From: Pollutimonas harenae
Lineage (GTDB): Bacteria > Pseudomonadota > Gammaproteobacteria > Burkholderiales > Burkholderiaceae_B
Length of the DNA stretch: 64,000 nucleotides
Assembly: GCF_004153685.1 (NCBI RefSeq)
Contig: NZ_SDQD01000001.1
Span: 248,001-312,000 of the forward strand
Direction: 5' to 3'
Position 1 is the stretch's first letter, and the number at the start of each line of letters is the position of its first letter. The notes beneath the pieces are model-generated. The model ran no database searches. It was not told the origin of the DNA and saw only the letters and a list, made by a program, of their open reading frames with translations. The position numbers and the translations under genes are program-made. Shown one piece after another: positions 1 to 9,021 of the stretch.

Positions 1-1502
1 GACAATCCCAGTTGAACCCTGCGCTGCAGCCAGGGGCTGGGCCGGTAGCGCATATCACCAGTCGTGTGTTGCATGGCACGCAGAATCTCGAGAATATGTG
101 CGGCGCCCAGACTATCACCCATGCTCAGCGGGCCACCTTTTGGATAACCCAGCCCCAGCGTAACGGCCTGGTCAATATCAGCAGGTGTGGCAATAACCTG
201 CTGTGCAATATCAGAGGCTACATTGACGATAGCGGCCACAATGCGTTGGCCGACAAAGCCCGCTGAATCGTCTATGACCGACACAGATGTGCCATCCGAG
301 GCAAACAGAGCGTGAGCCGCATCGCGCCACTTGGGCAGTGTTGCCACCGAGCACATCAGTACACGCCGCCTGCCCTGCTCCAGCCCAAAAAACGTATCGA
401 GCGCCACCGTGCGCTCACCATCTAGCTGATGCGATCCGGCCACGCTTGCCGTATCTTCACCATAGGGCGTCACGACAATCAGAACGTCTTCAGGCGGGGT
501 TTCGGTCGCAACCACCGTTGCGCCAAGATTTTTCAGCAAAGCCGCAGCACGCCTGTGCCCAACCGAATGGAAAGGCGCCAACCATACTTTCAGGCCATCG
601 GGCAACGACGGCACGGCGGGCTCGACCGGGCTTTGTTTCTGCCCATCCGGATAAGGGTAAAAGCCTTCAGAAGTTTTACGGCCCAGCAATTTTCCGGCGG
701 AACGCACGGCGGTGATGGGTGATGGGCGAAACCGCGGCTCATCGTAAAACTGCTGATAAATAGACTCCATGACGGGATGTGAGACATCAAGACCCGTCAG
801 ATCCAGCAGTTCGAATGGCCCCATACGAAAACCGGCCTGTTCGCGCATGATGGCGTCAATTTGGTAATACGGAGCCACAGACTCCTGGGCTGTTTTCAAG
901 CCCTCTACATTCATGCCACGGCCAGCGTGATTCACAATGAACCCCGGCATGTCCCTGGCCCGCACGGGGGTATGCCCCATAGTGCGCGCCAATGCCATCA
1001 GCGCGTCGCCCGTCTGCGAGTCGCTGCGCAGCCCGTCAATGATTTCGACCACCTTCATGAGCGGCACGGGATTGAAGAAGTGGAAACCCGCCACGCGCCC
1101 AGGATGTTGACAGGCCTGAGCGATGGCTGTGATCGACAGAGATGAGGTATTCGAAGCAAGTATGCAATCAGCCTCGACAATGCCTTCAAGCTGCTTGAAG
1201 AGCTCAGATTTGACGTCCAGGCGTTCGACAATGGCCTCGATGACCAGGTCAACACGGCTCATCTCTTGCAGATCGGCGCAGGCCCTTACGCGTTCCAGGG
1301 ACTCATTGGCAAGTTCCGCGGTAATTTTGCCTTTGCCGGCCAGCTTGCCCCATATTTGCTGCAGGCTCTCGCGAGCAGCTTCCACAGCCTTGGGATTCAC
1401 ATCGAACAGCAGTACATCCAGGCCTGCCTGCGCCGCAATTTGCGCAATGCCGCGCCCCATGGCACCCGCACCGATTACACCTATGGTTTTGATACTTTTC
1501 AT
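1..1502 (-). CDS. paaH: 3-hydroxyacyl-CoA dehydrogenase (PaaH/HbdA type), 3' end cut by window
   Basis: Oxidises 3-hydroxyacyl-CoA to 3-oxoacyl-CoA with NAD, as in phenylacetate or fatty-acid breakdown. The start is the ATG at 1502, followed at once by a Rossmann fold with the GAGAMGRGIAQ dinucleotide motif near residues 11-21. About 500 codons are visible and the frame is open to base 1; the last readable residues (YRPSPWLQRR) match the usual C-terminal end of the 505-510 residue double-domain PaaH proteins, so only a few residues should be missing. It lies 25 bp downstream of a CoA-transferase gene on the same strand, so the two are probably co-transcribed for acyl-CoA metabolism. The family assignment is firm. 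The symbol is by analogy, because no other paa genes are in view. Confidence 0.85.
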   Translation of the reverse strand, partial: MKSIKTIGVIGAGAMGRGIAQIAAQAGLDVLLFDVNPKAVEAARESLQQIWGKLAGKGKITAELANESLERVRACADLQEMSRVDLVIEAIVERLDVKSELFKQLEGIVEADCILASNTSSLSITAIAQACQHPGRVAGFHFFNPVPLMKVVEIIDGLRSDSQTGDALMALARTMGHTPVRARDMPGFIVNHAGRGMNVEGLKTAQESVAPYYQIDAIMREQAGFRMGPFELLDLTGLDVSHPVMESIYQQFYDEPRFRPSPITAVRSAGKLLGRKTSEGFYPYPDGQKQSPVEPAVPSLPDGLKVWLAPFHSVGHRRAAALLKNLGATVVATETPPEDVLIVVTPYGEDTASVAGSHQLDGERTVALDTFFGLEQGRRRVLMCSVATLPKWRDAAHALFASDGTSVSVIDDSAGFVGQRIVAAIVNVASDIAQQVIATPADIDQAVTLGLGYPKGGPLSMGDSLGAAHILEILRAMQHTTGDMRYRPSPWLQRRVQLGL

Positions 1503-1527
1503 CTTACCTATCCTTGCGATAACTAGT

Positions 1528-2748
1528 TTATTGGGTCAGTTGTCTGATTTCTTCGTCAGACAAGCCCAACTGCTCTCGTAAAACTTGCTCGGTATGCTCG
1601 CCCAGCAGAGGCGCCGCGTGGCGATAGCTGACCGGGCTTCCGGAAAATCGCAAAGGGCTGGCGCCCACCGGCGCCGTACCTGCAATGCTATGAGGCAAAT
1701 CCTGCCGCATACCACGCGCCTGGACCTGAGGGTCGCTGTAAACCTGATCGATAGTGTTGATGGGGCCTGCCGGAACCCCGGCACGCTCGAGCGCTTCCAG
1801 CCAATAGTCACGTGATTGGCTCTTCATGGCATCGGCCAGCATGGGCACCAGAACATCACGGTTGATCACACGATTAGGGTTGGTACTGAAGCGTATGTCG
1901 TCGGGCAAACCCGGGCGCTCTATGACCTGGCAGTAGGCCCTGAATTGCGAGTCGTTGCCCACCGCAACAATCAGGTGGCCGTCCGCCACGGCGAATACCT
2001 GGTAAGGAACCAGGTTCTGGTGTGCGTTGCCGGCCCGCTTGGGCGCAACGCCTGTCGTCAGGTAGTTCAGGTTCTGATTGGCCAGCATGGCCACTTGGCA
2101 GTCGAGCAAAGCCATATCGATATGCTGGCCCAGACCACTGCGGTCACGCTCGTGCAGCGCAGCCAGGATACCCACCACCGAGTACATGCCCGTCATAAGG
2201 TCGGCTACGGCCACGCCGGCTTTTTGTGGTCCACCGCCAGGCAGGCCATCGTGCTCGCCGGTAATGCTCATGAGGCCGCCCATGCCCTGGATCATGAAGT
2301 CATAGCCCGGACGGCTGGCATAAGGGCCGGTTTGCCCAAACCCTGTAATGGAGCAGTAGATCAGTGCTGGATTGATGGCCTGCATACTTTCGTAATCCAG
2401 ACCGTACTTGCGCAAGCCGCCGACCTTGAAGTTCTCGACCAGTATGTCGCATTTTGCAGCCAGCTTGCGTACCAGCTCGGCACCGCGCTCGCTGGCGATA
2501 TCGATGGCAACCGATTTTTTGTTGCGGTTAGCTGACGCGTAGTAGGCCGCTTCAGTGGTGTCTTGGCCACTTGCATCCTTGATATAAGGAGGCCCCCAGC
2601 TTCTGGTGTCGTCACCGGTGCCGGGACGCTCTATTTTGATGACTTCAGCGCCCAGATCGGCCAGATTCTGAGTGCACCAGGGACCGGCCAGAACACGAGT
2701 CAAATCTAGAACACGAATCCCGGTAAGCGGTGCTGGACGTAAAGACAT
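1528..2748 (-). CDS. Class III (CaiB/BaiF, formyl-CoA transferase family) CoA-transferase
   Basis: A 406-residue CaiB/BaiF family CoA-transferase that moves CoA between carboxylic acids. The N-terminus GIRVLDLTRVLAGPW, the ENFKVG segment and the RPGYDFMIQGMGG block are typical of the family. The expected catalytic aspartate is in the VADLMTG motif at about D183. The length is normal. The actual acid substrate cannot be read from the sequence. The downstream neighbour on the same strand is the 3-hydroxyacyl-CoA dehydrogenase, and upstream a divergent promoter region separates it from the nitronate monooxygenase-like gene. Confidence 0.88.
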   Translation of the reverse strand: MSLRPAPLTGIRVLDLTRVLAGPWCTQNLADLGAEVIKIERPGTGDDTRSWGPPYIKDASGQDTTEAAYYASANRNKKSVAIDIASERGAELVRKLAAKCDILVENFKVGGLRKYGLDYESMQAINPALIYCSITGFGQTGPYASRPGYDFMIQGMGGLMSITGEHDGLPGGGPQKAGVAVADLMTGMYSVVGILAALHERDRSGLGQHIDMALLDCQVAMLANQNLNYLTTGVAPKRAGNAHQNLVPYQVFAVADGHLIVAVGNDSQFRAYCQVIERPGLPDDIRFSTNPNRVINRDVLVPMLADAMKSQSRDYWLEALERAGVPAGPINTIDQVYSDPQVQARGMRQDLPHSIAGTAPVGASPLRFSGSPVSYRHAAPLLGEHTEQVLREQLGLSDEEIRQLTQ

Positions 2749-2842
2749 GATTGCTGCTCAGTAAGACAAATCCGTATTTTGCCTGATATAGGCATAGTCC
2801 GTCTGCGATACAACAGTTGCGTCTCATTCTGCGGTCAGTTTA

Positions 2843-2868
2843 GCCCTAGAATAGGGGCCGGCCCCTAT
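2843..2868. promoter_or_regulatory. Palindromic TAGGGG/CCCCTA cluster in a divergent promoter region
   Basis: A perfect 16-bp palindrome TAGGGGCCGGCCCCTA lies at 2852-2867, and an overlapping inverted repeat CCCTA-gaa-TAGGG at 2844-2856. It sits between the divergent CoA-transferase and nitronate monooxygenase-like genes, about 30 bp before the latter's start. Related palindromes occur downstream of the same gene at 3954-4002. Binding of a dimeric regulator is inferred, not shown. Confidence 0.45.
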
Positions 2869-2900
2869 CGTCCAACGCATCAAGAAAACAGGAAAACCCT

Positions 2901-3869
2901 ATGCCACGCACCCTGGTCAACGAGCTGTATCAGCAACTCTCCTTGCCTGTGATATCGGCACCCATGTTCATTGTTTCGGGTCCTGAGCTGGTTATTGCCC
3001 AGTGCGCCAACGGCATTATCGGATCGATGCCAGCCCTCAATGCACGCCCTCAAAGTCAGTTGGCAAAATGGTTGGCCCAGATCAATAACGGCCTTTCCGA
3101 GCTCAAGCGGCTGGAACCTGATCGCACTATTGCCCCCTACGCCATCAATCACATCATTCATAAGTCCAACGACAGGCTGCAGGAAGATCTGGCTGTATGC
3201 GCCGAGTACAAGGTTCCCCTGATCATCACCAGCCTGCGCGCACCCAATGACGTTGTTGATACGGTGCACGGATGGGGCGGCAAAGTATTTCACGATGTGA
3301 CCACATTGCGTCATGCCCAGAAAGCACTTGAAGCTGGCGTGGACGGTCTGATACTGGTGTGCTCGGGCGCCGGTGGTCACGCTGGCATGCTCAGCCCCTT
3401 TGCCCTGCTGGCCGAAGTACGCAAGATTTTCAAAGGCCCGATTGCCCTATCAGGTGCGATTTCCCGTGGCCAGGATGTATTGGCGGCCCGCGCCATGGGG
3501 GCGGACTTTGCCTATATTGGTACCCGCTTCATAGCCAGCGACGAAGCCAATGCCCAGGAAGACTACAAACAAATGCTGGTTGGCGCCCAAGCCAGCGATA
3601 TTGTTTACACCCCGTATTTCTCAGGCATTCCTGGCAATTATCTGAAACCCAGCATCACGGCCGCAGGATTCGATCCCGAGCACTTGCCTGACCAGGAACC
3701 GAACGTAACGAATTTTGGGAATACGCGCAGCAAAGTCTGGCGTGATATATGGAGTGCTGGCCAAGGAGTAGGCAGCATTGAGCAAGTACTGCCTGTCACG
3801 CAGATTGTGGACCGGCTCAAACAGGAATACCAACAGGCGCACCAGGCCCTAGATGATAATTTCAAGTAA
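2901..3869 (+). CDS. Nitronate monooxygenase / 2-nitropropane dioxygenase-like FMN flavoprotein
   Basis: A 322-residue protein of the 2-nitropropane dioxygenase (NMO) TIM-barrel family, which uses FMN to oxidise nitronates or related substrates. The N-terminal SAPMFIVSGPELVIAQCANGI segment, the glycine-rich CSGAGGHAGM loop (about residues 153-162) that binds FMN phosphate, and the AMGADFAYIGTRFIAS motif (about residues 199-214) are all characteristic. The length is normal. It is a single gene with its own upstream region holding the TAGGGG palindromes. The true substrate is unknown; many family members are annotated only as nitronate monooxygenases. Confidence 0.87.
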   Translation: MPRTLVNELYQQLSLPVISAPMFIVSGPELVIAQCANGIIGSMPALNARPQSQLAKWLAQINNGLSELKRLEPDRTIAPYAINHIIHKSNDRLQEDLAVCAEYKVPLIITSLRAPNDVVDTVHGWGGKVFHDVTTLRHAQKALEAGVDGLILVCSGAGGHAGMLSPFALLAEVRKIFKGPIALSGAISRGQDVLAARAMGADFAYIGTRFIASDEANAQEDYKQMLVGAQASDIVYTPYFSGIPGNYLKPSITAAGFDPEHLPDQEPNVTNFGNTRSKVWRDIWSAGQGVGSIEQVLPVTQIVDRLKQEYQQAHQALDDNFK

Positions 3870-3953
3870 ATTGCAAGCAGCTAAGCGCGCAAAGCAGGTA
3901 AAAAGAGAGTTTTAACCAACAAACGAGGCAAATAAACGACAAATTTCGCCCTG

Positions 3954-4002
3954 CCCTAATAAATTAGGGTTTACCCCTATCTTTAATTTAGGGTTAACCC
4001 TA
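3954..4002. promoter_or_regulatory. Triple TAGGG/CCCTA palindrome cluster overlapping a -10 box
   Basis: Three inverted repeats lie in a row: CCCTAAT-aa-ATTAGGG (3954-3969), TAGGGTTTACCCCTA (3965-3979, imperfect) and the perfect 14-mer TAGGGTTAACCCTA (3989-4002). The last overlaps TATAAT at 4001-4006, a good -10 hexamer for the small gene at 4069. Binding there would block the promoter, so repression by a dimeric protein is the natural inference. Confidence 0.5.
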
Positions 4003-4012
4003 TAATTACTTA

Positions 4013-4045
4013 TGTCAGCACAAAACATTCTGTTCTGTCAGCACA
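4013..4045 (+). repeat. Two direct TGTCAGCACA repeats before a small gene
   Basis: TGTCAGCACA occurs at 4013-4022 and 4036-4045, 23 bp apart (about two helical turns), each followed by a WAAC tail. They lie between the -10 box and the start of the 77-residue gene, so they are probably in the untranslated leader. They could be regulator sites or part of an RNA leader. Confidence 0.35.
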
Positions 4046-4068
4046 TAACCTGAATAGGTGAGGTAATT

Positions 4069-4302
4069 ATGTCGGATCTTTCTTACAACCAATATGGCCG
4101 TTTGAGTGACTCTCTTGAGCGCGACCTGATGCGCAAAGCATTGAGCAATGGTGAGTCAGTTTCGATAATTGCCCTGGCCCAGAAAGCACTGGCGTCCATC
4201 AAGCAAGGTATCGTGTCCACGTACGAATACATTATCGATGTGACCGAAGCCCTGAACGAAGCACGCGCCAAAGATGCACGTTTTTCCGGTTCGCAGTGGT
4301 AA
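4069..4302 (+). CDS. Small conserved-looking hypothetical protein (77 aa)
   Basis: Not recognised. The protein is soluble, has no membrane segment or signal peptide, and is predicted mostly helical with a central stretch AQKALASIKQGIVSTYEYI. It is supported as a real gene by a spaced ribosome site (AGGTGAGG, 8-10 bases before the ATG), a -10 box with operator-like palindromes upstream, and an intrinsic terminator just downstream. It stands alone between the nitronate monooxygenase-like gene and the convergent rep gene. The elaborate promoter suggests that its expression is tightly controlled. Confidence 0.7.
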   Translation: MSDLSYNQYGRLSDSLERDLMRKALSNGESVSIIALAQKALASIKQGIVSTYEYIIDVTEALNEARAKDARFSGSQW

Positions 4303-4356
4303 TTAACAAGCAGCAAGCTTGAATCGAAAGCGCTGATTCAGCGCAAAAGGCTAAAG

Positions 4357-4386
4357 GCCTGCCGTTGGGCAGGCTTTTGTTTTTTC
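4357..4386 (+). terminator. Intrinsic terminator of the small 77-aa gene
   Basis: GCCTGCC-gttg-GGCAGGC (4357-4374) forms a 7-bp GC-rich stem followed by a T-rich tail. It lies 55 bp after the stop codon and points towards the convergent rep gene. Confidence 0.8.
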
Positions 4387-4427
4387 ACCTAGCCGGACGA
4401 AGCAAAAATACCCGCCTAAGCATTGCA

Positions 4428-6545
4428 TCAATTGTCTTTGTTCAGCATAGCCTTGAGCATACCCAACCGCTCTTTAGGACTCAGTGCCTTGGTGGCGGCG
4501 TCTTCAGTCAGATCGGGCTGGCCTATCCCCATTTCATCGATAAAGCGTGATTTTTCACGCACCACATCTTCACGCGCACGCCTACGCTTTTTGCACCAGC
4601 TCAGGTGCAAGCTACGCCTAGCACGTGTAATACCCACATACATCAGCCGCCGCTCTTCCTGAATGCGCTGCGCCAACGCTTCGGCAGCAGAGGCTGGATC
4701 GACGTCATCCTCGTCTCGCCCCATATGAGGCAACAGACCTTCTTCGACTCCCGCCAGAAAGACATGAGGGTATTCGAGCCCCTTGGAGGCATGCAAGGTG
4801 GAAAGCTTAACCGCATCTGGCTCTTCGTCGTCACTGCGCTCCAGCATGGTAACCAGGGCGACATGCTGCACCAACTCCAACAGCGTCAGGTCGTCTTCTT
4901 CCGACTTGCGCTTGAGCCAGCCTATCAGCTCCATCACATTCTGCCAACGGTTCTGAGCCGGACGTTCCTCGAGGGTGTCGTATAGAAACCTTTCGTACTG
5001 GATGATGCCTAACAGATCATCCAGGATGATGCTTGCCGAATCAGCGACAGCGCCATCGACGCCTGAGGCCCTGCCCATGGATGCGGCGGCATGATCAGAC
5101 GGGCCCAGCTGCAAACTGGACTGAGCGGGTTGCCAGACAGCCCCTTCCCGCTTGCGCCCGGCCCGATTCTGAATGCCCTGGATGAATGTACCAAAGACCT
5201 GCAGGGGCTCCAGCTGCTTGGCGGCCAGCTTGTCGGTTTCACCTATTTCGAAAATTGCTTCGAACAGGGATAGCTGCCGTTCAGCCGCAAACTGCCCGAG
5301 GGTCTGCAAGGTGGCCTGTCCGATGCCTCGCCGAGGCGTCGTAACCGCACGGATAAAAGCCGGATCATCGTTATCGTTGGCGATCAGGCGCAGATAGGCA
5401 AGAATATCGCGGATCTCGGGCTTATCGAAAAAGCTCTGTCCGCCGGAAATTGTGTAGGGTATGCGCAAATTACGCAGAGCCTGCTCGATAATACGAGCCT
5501 GCTGATTGCTGCGATACAGAACCGCGAAATCGCGCCACTCGGCGCGGCGCTCAAAACGTGCGGCCGACAGCCGAATGGCAATAGACTCAGCCTCGGCTTC
5601 GTCATTATCCATGGGCGTAACCTGTATGGGCTCGCCCATCCCAAGCTCGGACCAGAGCTTTTTACCGAACAGATTGGGATTATTGCTGATTACCTGGTTG
5701 GCAGCCGACAAAATAGTTTGCACTGAGCGGTAGTTCTGCTCGAGTTTGATGATTTTTAGCGTGGGGTAGTCTGTAGTCAGATTGGCCAGGTTCTCGACCG
5801 TGGCCCCACGCCATGCATAAATAGCCTGATCGTCATCACCCACGGCAGTAAACATGGCGCGTTGTCCGGTCAGCCATTGAACCAATCGATACTGGCATAC
5901 ATTGGTATCCTGATACTCATCTACCAGCAAGTAATGCACCCTGGCCTGCCAGCGCTGCCTGACCTCGGCGTTGTGCTCCAGCAGCATGGCGGGCAAGCGT
6001 ATCAGGTCATCAAAATCTACCGACTGGTAAGCCGCCAGCGTCGCGCTGTAGCTACGGTATATTTTTGCCGCCTCGGCCTCGCTGGCCGACGAGGCGCTGC
6101 GGTCGGCAGCATCAGGCTCCATCAACGCGTTTTTCCAAAGCGAGATATTTTGCTGAACAGCCCGCAGGCGCGCCTTGTCGGTTGTTGCCAGCAACTCCTG
6201 GATGATTGCCAGCGCATCGTTCGAATCGAGTATGGAAAACTGGGGCTTCAGGCCCGCATGCACGGCCTCTTCGCGCAGGAACCGCAACCCCAGCGAATGG
6301 AAGGTACTGACTGTCAACCCTTTGGCCAGCTTACCGTCGACCAGATGCTTGACCCGCTCGCTCATTTCGCGCGCGGCCTTATTGGTAAACGTCAGGGCCA
6401 CTACCTGTCTGGCCTGATAGCCGCACTCACGCAACAAGTAGGCAATTTTTTGTGTAATGACCCGGGTCTTGCCACTCCCTGCCCCCGCCAGCACCAGACA
6501 AGGGCCATCCAGATACAACACCGCCTGGCGCTGCATGGCGTTCAT
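4428..6545 (-). CDS. rep: Rep-type ATP-dependent DNA helicase (UvrD/Rep superfamily 1)
   Basis: A superfamily 1A 3'-5' DNA helicase of about 705 residues that helps replication forks pass obstacles. From the chosen ATG (6545) the protein begins MNAMQRQAV...GPCLVLAGAGSGKTRV, which lines up with the start of E. coli Rep. Further motifs are TFTNKAAREM (Ia), VDEYQDTN (II), VGDDDQAIYAWRGA (III), LEQNYRS (IV), LSTLHASKGLEYPHVFL (V) and MYVGITRAR (VI). The reading frame is open further upstream to 6758, but that part overlaps the end of priA and has no family resemblance. A low-complexity insert lies in the middle of domain 2B. priA is 49 bp upstream on the same strand, so they are probably one operon. 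Confidence 0.9.
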   Translation of the reverse strand: MNAMQRQAVLYLDGPCLVLAGAGSGKTRVITQKIAYLLRECGYQARQVVALTFTNKAAREMSERVKHLVDGKLAKGLTVSTFHSLGLRFLREEAVHAGLKPQFSILDSNDALAIIQELLATTDKARLRAVQQNISLWKNALMEPDAADRSASSASEAEAAKIYRSYSATLAAYQSVDFDDLIRLPAMLLEHNAEVRQRWQARVHYLLVDEYQDTNVCQYRLVQWLTGQRAMFTAVGDDDQAIYAWRGATVENLANLTTDYPTLKIIKLEQNYRSVQTILSAANQVISNNPNLFGKKLWSELGMGEPIQVTPMDNDEAEAESIAIRLSAARFERRAEWRDFAVLYRSNQQARIIEQALRNLRIPYTISGGQSFFDKPEIRDILAYLRLIANDNDDPAFIRAVTTPRRGIGQATLQTLGQFAAERQLSLFEAIFEIGETDKLAAKQLEPLQVFGTFIQGIQNRAGRKREGAVWQPAQSSLQLGPSDHAAASMGRASGVDGAVADSASIILDDLLGIIQYERFLYDTLEERPAQNRWQNVMELIGWLKRKSEEDDLTLLELVQHVALVTMLERSDDEEPDAVKLSTLHASKGLEYPHVFLAGVEEGLLPHMGRDEDDVDPASAAEALAQRIQEERRLMYVGITRARRSLHLSWCKKRRRAREDVVREKSRFIDEMGIGQPDLTEDAATKALSPKERLGMLKAMLNKDN

Positions 6546-6594
6546 GTCGGAAGCGACGGTATGACCTGGCAATGATTTCAATGCGCTTGCGTCC

Positions 6595-8706
6595 TTATAT
6601 TTCGAGAGGATCCACTTCGAGATTCCAGCGCACACGAAAGGCCTTGGCCACTCCGGACAAGGCATGGGACCACGTTGTGAGGAAGGCCTGCAGCGCGGGG
6701 CGGCTGGTGCTTTCCACCAGCAGTTGCGCGCGCTCGATGTTGGCGACGCGAACGACACGCAAAGGTACCGGATCGTATAGTGTCAGCGCAGCGACCGTGG
6801 GGTAATCGAGCGGATGCTGTTCCGGTAACAAACGGGCATCGGCAAGAAAGCCCAGCGCACTTGAAAGCTCTCGTGCCTCGGCCGTCAACAAGGCCTGATA
6901 AGCATAAGGAGGCAAGCCTACAGCCTTCCGCTCTGCCAGGCCATATTGAGCAAAACCGGGATAGTCATGCCGTAGCAGCGCCTGATAAACCGCCTGCTCG
7001 GGATAGTCTGTTTGAATAATGACTTCACCACCCTTGACGTGTCGGCCAGCGCGCCCCGCCACCTGCATCAACTGGGCAAACAAGCGCTCAGGCGCACGGA
7101 AATCCTGGGCAAACAACATGGCATCGGCGTTCAGGACACCAACCAGCCCCAGATTGGCAAAATCGTGGCCCTTGGCCACCATTTGCGTACCCACCAGCAA
7201 ATCGACTTCGCCGGCATGAACTTTGGCAAATAGGGCGGCCGCACTGCCCTTCAGCCGGGTGCTGTCGGCATCGATGCGTGCTATGCGTGCCGAGGGGAAC
7301 AGTTCGGCAAGGTATTCTTCTACGCGCTGCGTACCGCGCCCCATCGGCTTCAGATCCTGGTCGCCGCAATCGGGGCAGGCGTGGGGCACTCGAGCCTGAA
7401 AACCGCAATGATGGCATTGCAGGTAATTGCGCCGGGCACCGGCCCGATGCAACACGGTATAGGCTGTGCAGCGCGGACATTGACTGACCCAACCGCAAGA
7501 AGCGCAATTGAGCACCGGAGCATAGCCACGCCGGTTCAGGAAGATCAGCGACTGCTGTCCTGCCTCCAGCCGCTCTTCCAACGCCTTGACGAGCTGCGGC
7601 GAAAAACCCTGCTGCATGGCAAGCCTGCGCGTATCGACCAGCTTGACGCTGGGCAGTTCTACCGCTTTGGCCCGCTGGGCCAGCGTAAAGCGTTGGTAAT
7701 GGCCGGTTTCGGCGTGGTTCCAGCTTTCGAGCGATGGCGTCGCGGAGCCGAGCACCACAGGTATGTTTCGGTCGCGGGCGCGCCAAACTGCCAGGTCTCG
7801 AGCCGAATAGCGCAAACCGTCTTGCTGCTTGTATGACGCATCGTGCTCCTCATCGACAATAATCAAACCCAGATCAGGCAGCGGTGCAAAAATGGATAGC
7901 CGCGTACCCAGAAGCACCCTGGCCTCGCCACGCTGGGCCCGCATCCAAGCCCGAAGGCGCTCGCCGTCGGACAGGCCGCTATGCAATACCGCCAGCATCT
8001 CGCCGCCCTCTATGCCCGCCAGACGGCTACGCAAGGATTGCTCGAGCTGAGGAGTAAGATTGATTTCAGGCACCATGAACAGCACCTGGCCGCCACGTGC
8101 CAGGACCGCCTGGGCCGCATGCAGATAGACCTCTGTTTTACCACTGCCGGTTACGCCGTGCAGCATGATCGTCTTATGTCCTTGCTGCCCGGCAATGGCC
8201 TGGGCTGCTGCGGCTTGCTCTGCATTCAATGAGGGTGGGGTATCGGCGCCAACGCTTCCGGCCAGTGGCCTGGCACGTTTATCCATGCGCTTGACCGGCC
8301 CACCCGCCGAACGCTTGCCTTGATAGGCCGATACTTTACGCAGAGCAGTTGGCAGGGCGGGCAATATGACCTCGCCCAGCGGACGCTGATAATACTGCGC
8401 AGCAAACGAGGCCAGACGTAGCCAATCGGCCGGCAATGGTGGGGTATCGTCCAGAACTTCTTCCACCGCCTTGGCCAAACGAGGCTCAATGGCGGGCTGG
8501 GCAGGTGTAGCCACCACGACCCCCACCAGCTTACGTCGCCCAAAAGGAACAATGACCCGGGTACCTACTGGAATTATCGTTGCACTGCAGTAATCAAACA
8601 AGCCTTGTACGGGCACATCGAGCGCCACACGCACCCAGAGCGTCAGGTCGGCAGCTTGGCCTGCCTCGTCTGCTTTGAGGGCTGAGGGAGTGATGTGTGA
8701 AGGCAT
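6595..8706 (-). CDS. priA: Primosomal replication restart helicase PriA
   Basis: A 703-residue 3'-5' helicase that rebuilds the replisome at stalled forks. It shows a short N-terminal DNA-binding domain, Walker A GVTGSGKTEVYL, the DEEH box in IIVDEEHDASYKQQ, and two cysteine pairs for zinc (CASCGWVSQCPRC and CHHCGF...CPDCG). The length matches the family. It precedes rep on the same strand with a short gap. Upstream, 315 bp of AT-rich DNA containing one perfect DnaA box separate it from hemE. Confidence 0.93.
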   Translation of the reverse strand: MPSHITPSALKADEAGQAADLTLWVRVALDVPVQGLFDYCSATIIPVGTRVIVPFGRRKLVGVVVATPAQPAIEPRLAKAVEEVLDDTPPLPADWLRLASFAAQYYQRPLGEVILPALPTALRKVSAYQGKRSAGGPVKRMDKRARPLAGSVGADTPPSLNAEQAAAAQAIAGQQGHKTIMLHGVTGSGKTEVYLHAAQAVLARGGQVLFMVPEINLTPQLEQSLRSRLAGIEGGEMLAVLHSGLSDGERLRAWMRAQRGEARVLLGTRLSIFAPLPDLGLIIVDEEHDASYKQQDGLRYSARDLAVWRARDRNIPVVLGSATPSLESWNHAETGHYQRFTLAQRAKAVELPSVKLVDTRRLAMQQGFSPQLVKALEERLEAGQQSLIFLNRRGYAPVLNCASCGWVSQCPRCTAYTVLHRAGARRNYLQCHHCGFQARVPHACPDCGDQDLKPMGRGTQRVEEYLAELFPSARIARIDADSTRLKGSAAALFAKVHAGEVDLLVGTQMVAKGHDFANLGLVGVLNADAMLFAQDFRAPERLFAQLMQVAGRAGRHVKGGEVIIQTDYPEQAVYQALLRHDYPGFAQYGLAERKAVGLPPYAYQALLTAEARELSSALGFLADARLLPEQHPLDYPTVAALTLYDPVPLRVVRVANIERAQLLVESTSRPALQAFLTTWSHALSGVAKAFRVRWNLEVDPLEI

Positions 8707-9021
8707 GAATACTTCAAGTAAATTCTTGCTTAGCGTCTTAAATGCCCGCCATTACGGGCTTTAGGGTTTTATTAAACCAGCCTGTGGATAACTTTGGGGA
8801 AAATTTGACGAACAACTTGAAAAAAGTCAACGAGGCAAGCTGCATTATTCGCCAAGAAGACCGTGTAAAAATCATTTAATTATTTAAAAACAACAACTTA
8901 TTTGAACAATCAAGATTGCAACCTAACGGTAATTTAAAATGCTGCATAGCATCGAAAACTGTGCACAACCCTGTTGAACCAGAGGTAAAACAGGGCTTGC
9001 ACCCATTGATTATTAATGCAT
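8707..9021 (-). promoter_or_regulatory. AT-rich intergenic region upstream of priA with one DnaA box
   Basis: This 315-bp stretch holds no gene. It contains a perfect DnaA box (TGTGGATAA on the + strand, 8783-8791) and a one-mismatch copy TGTGCACAA near 8957. It must carry the priA-rep promoter and the 3' end of the hemE transcript, but I cannot fix a convincing -35/-10 pair or a clear terminator. Confidence 0.3.

Noticed and set aside
6546-6758. N-terminal extension of the rep helicase
   Set aside because: It lies in another frame over the priA end and lacks similarity to the family; the ATG at 6545 matches the usual Rep start.
8707-9021. Possible chromosomal origin because of a DnaA box in AT-rich DNA
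   Set aside because: Only one perfect box, no array and no dnaA, dnaN or gidA nearby.
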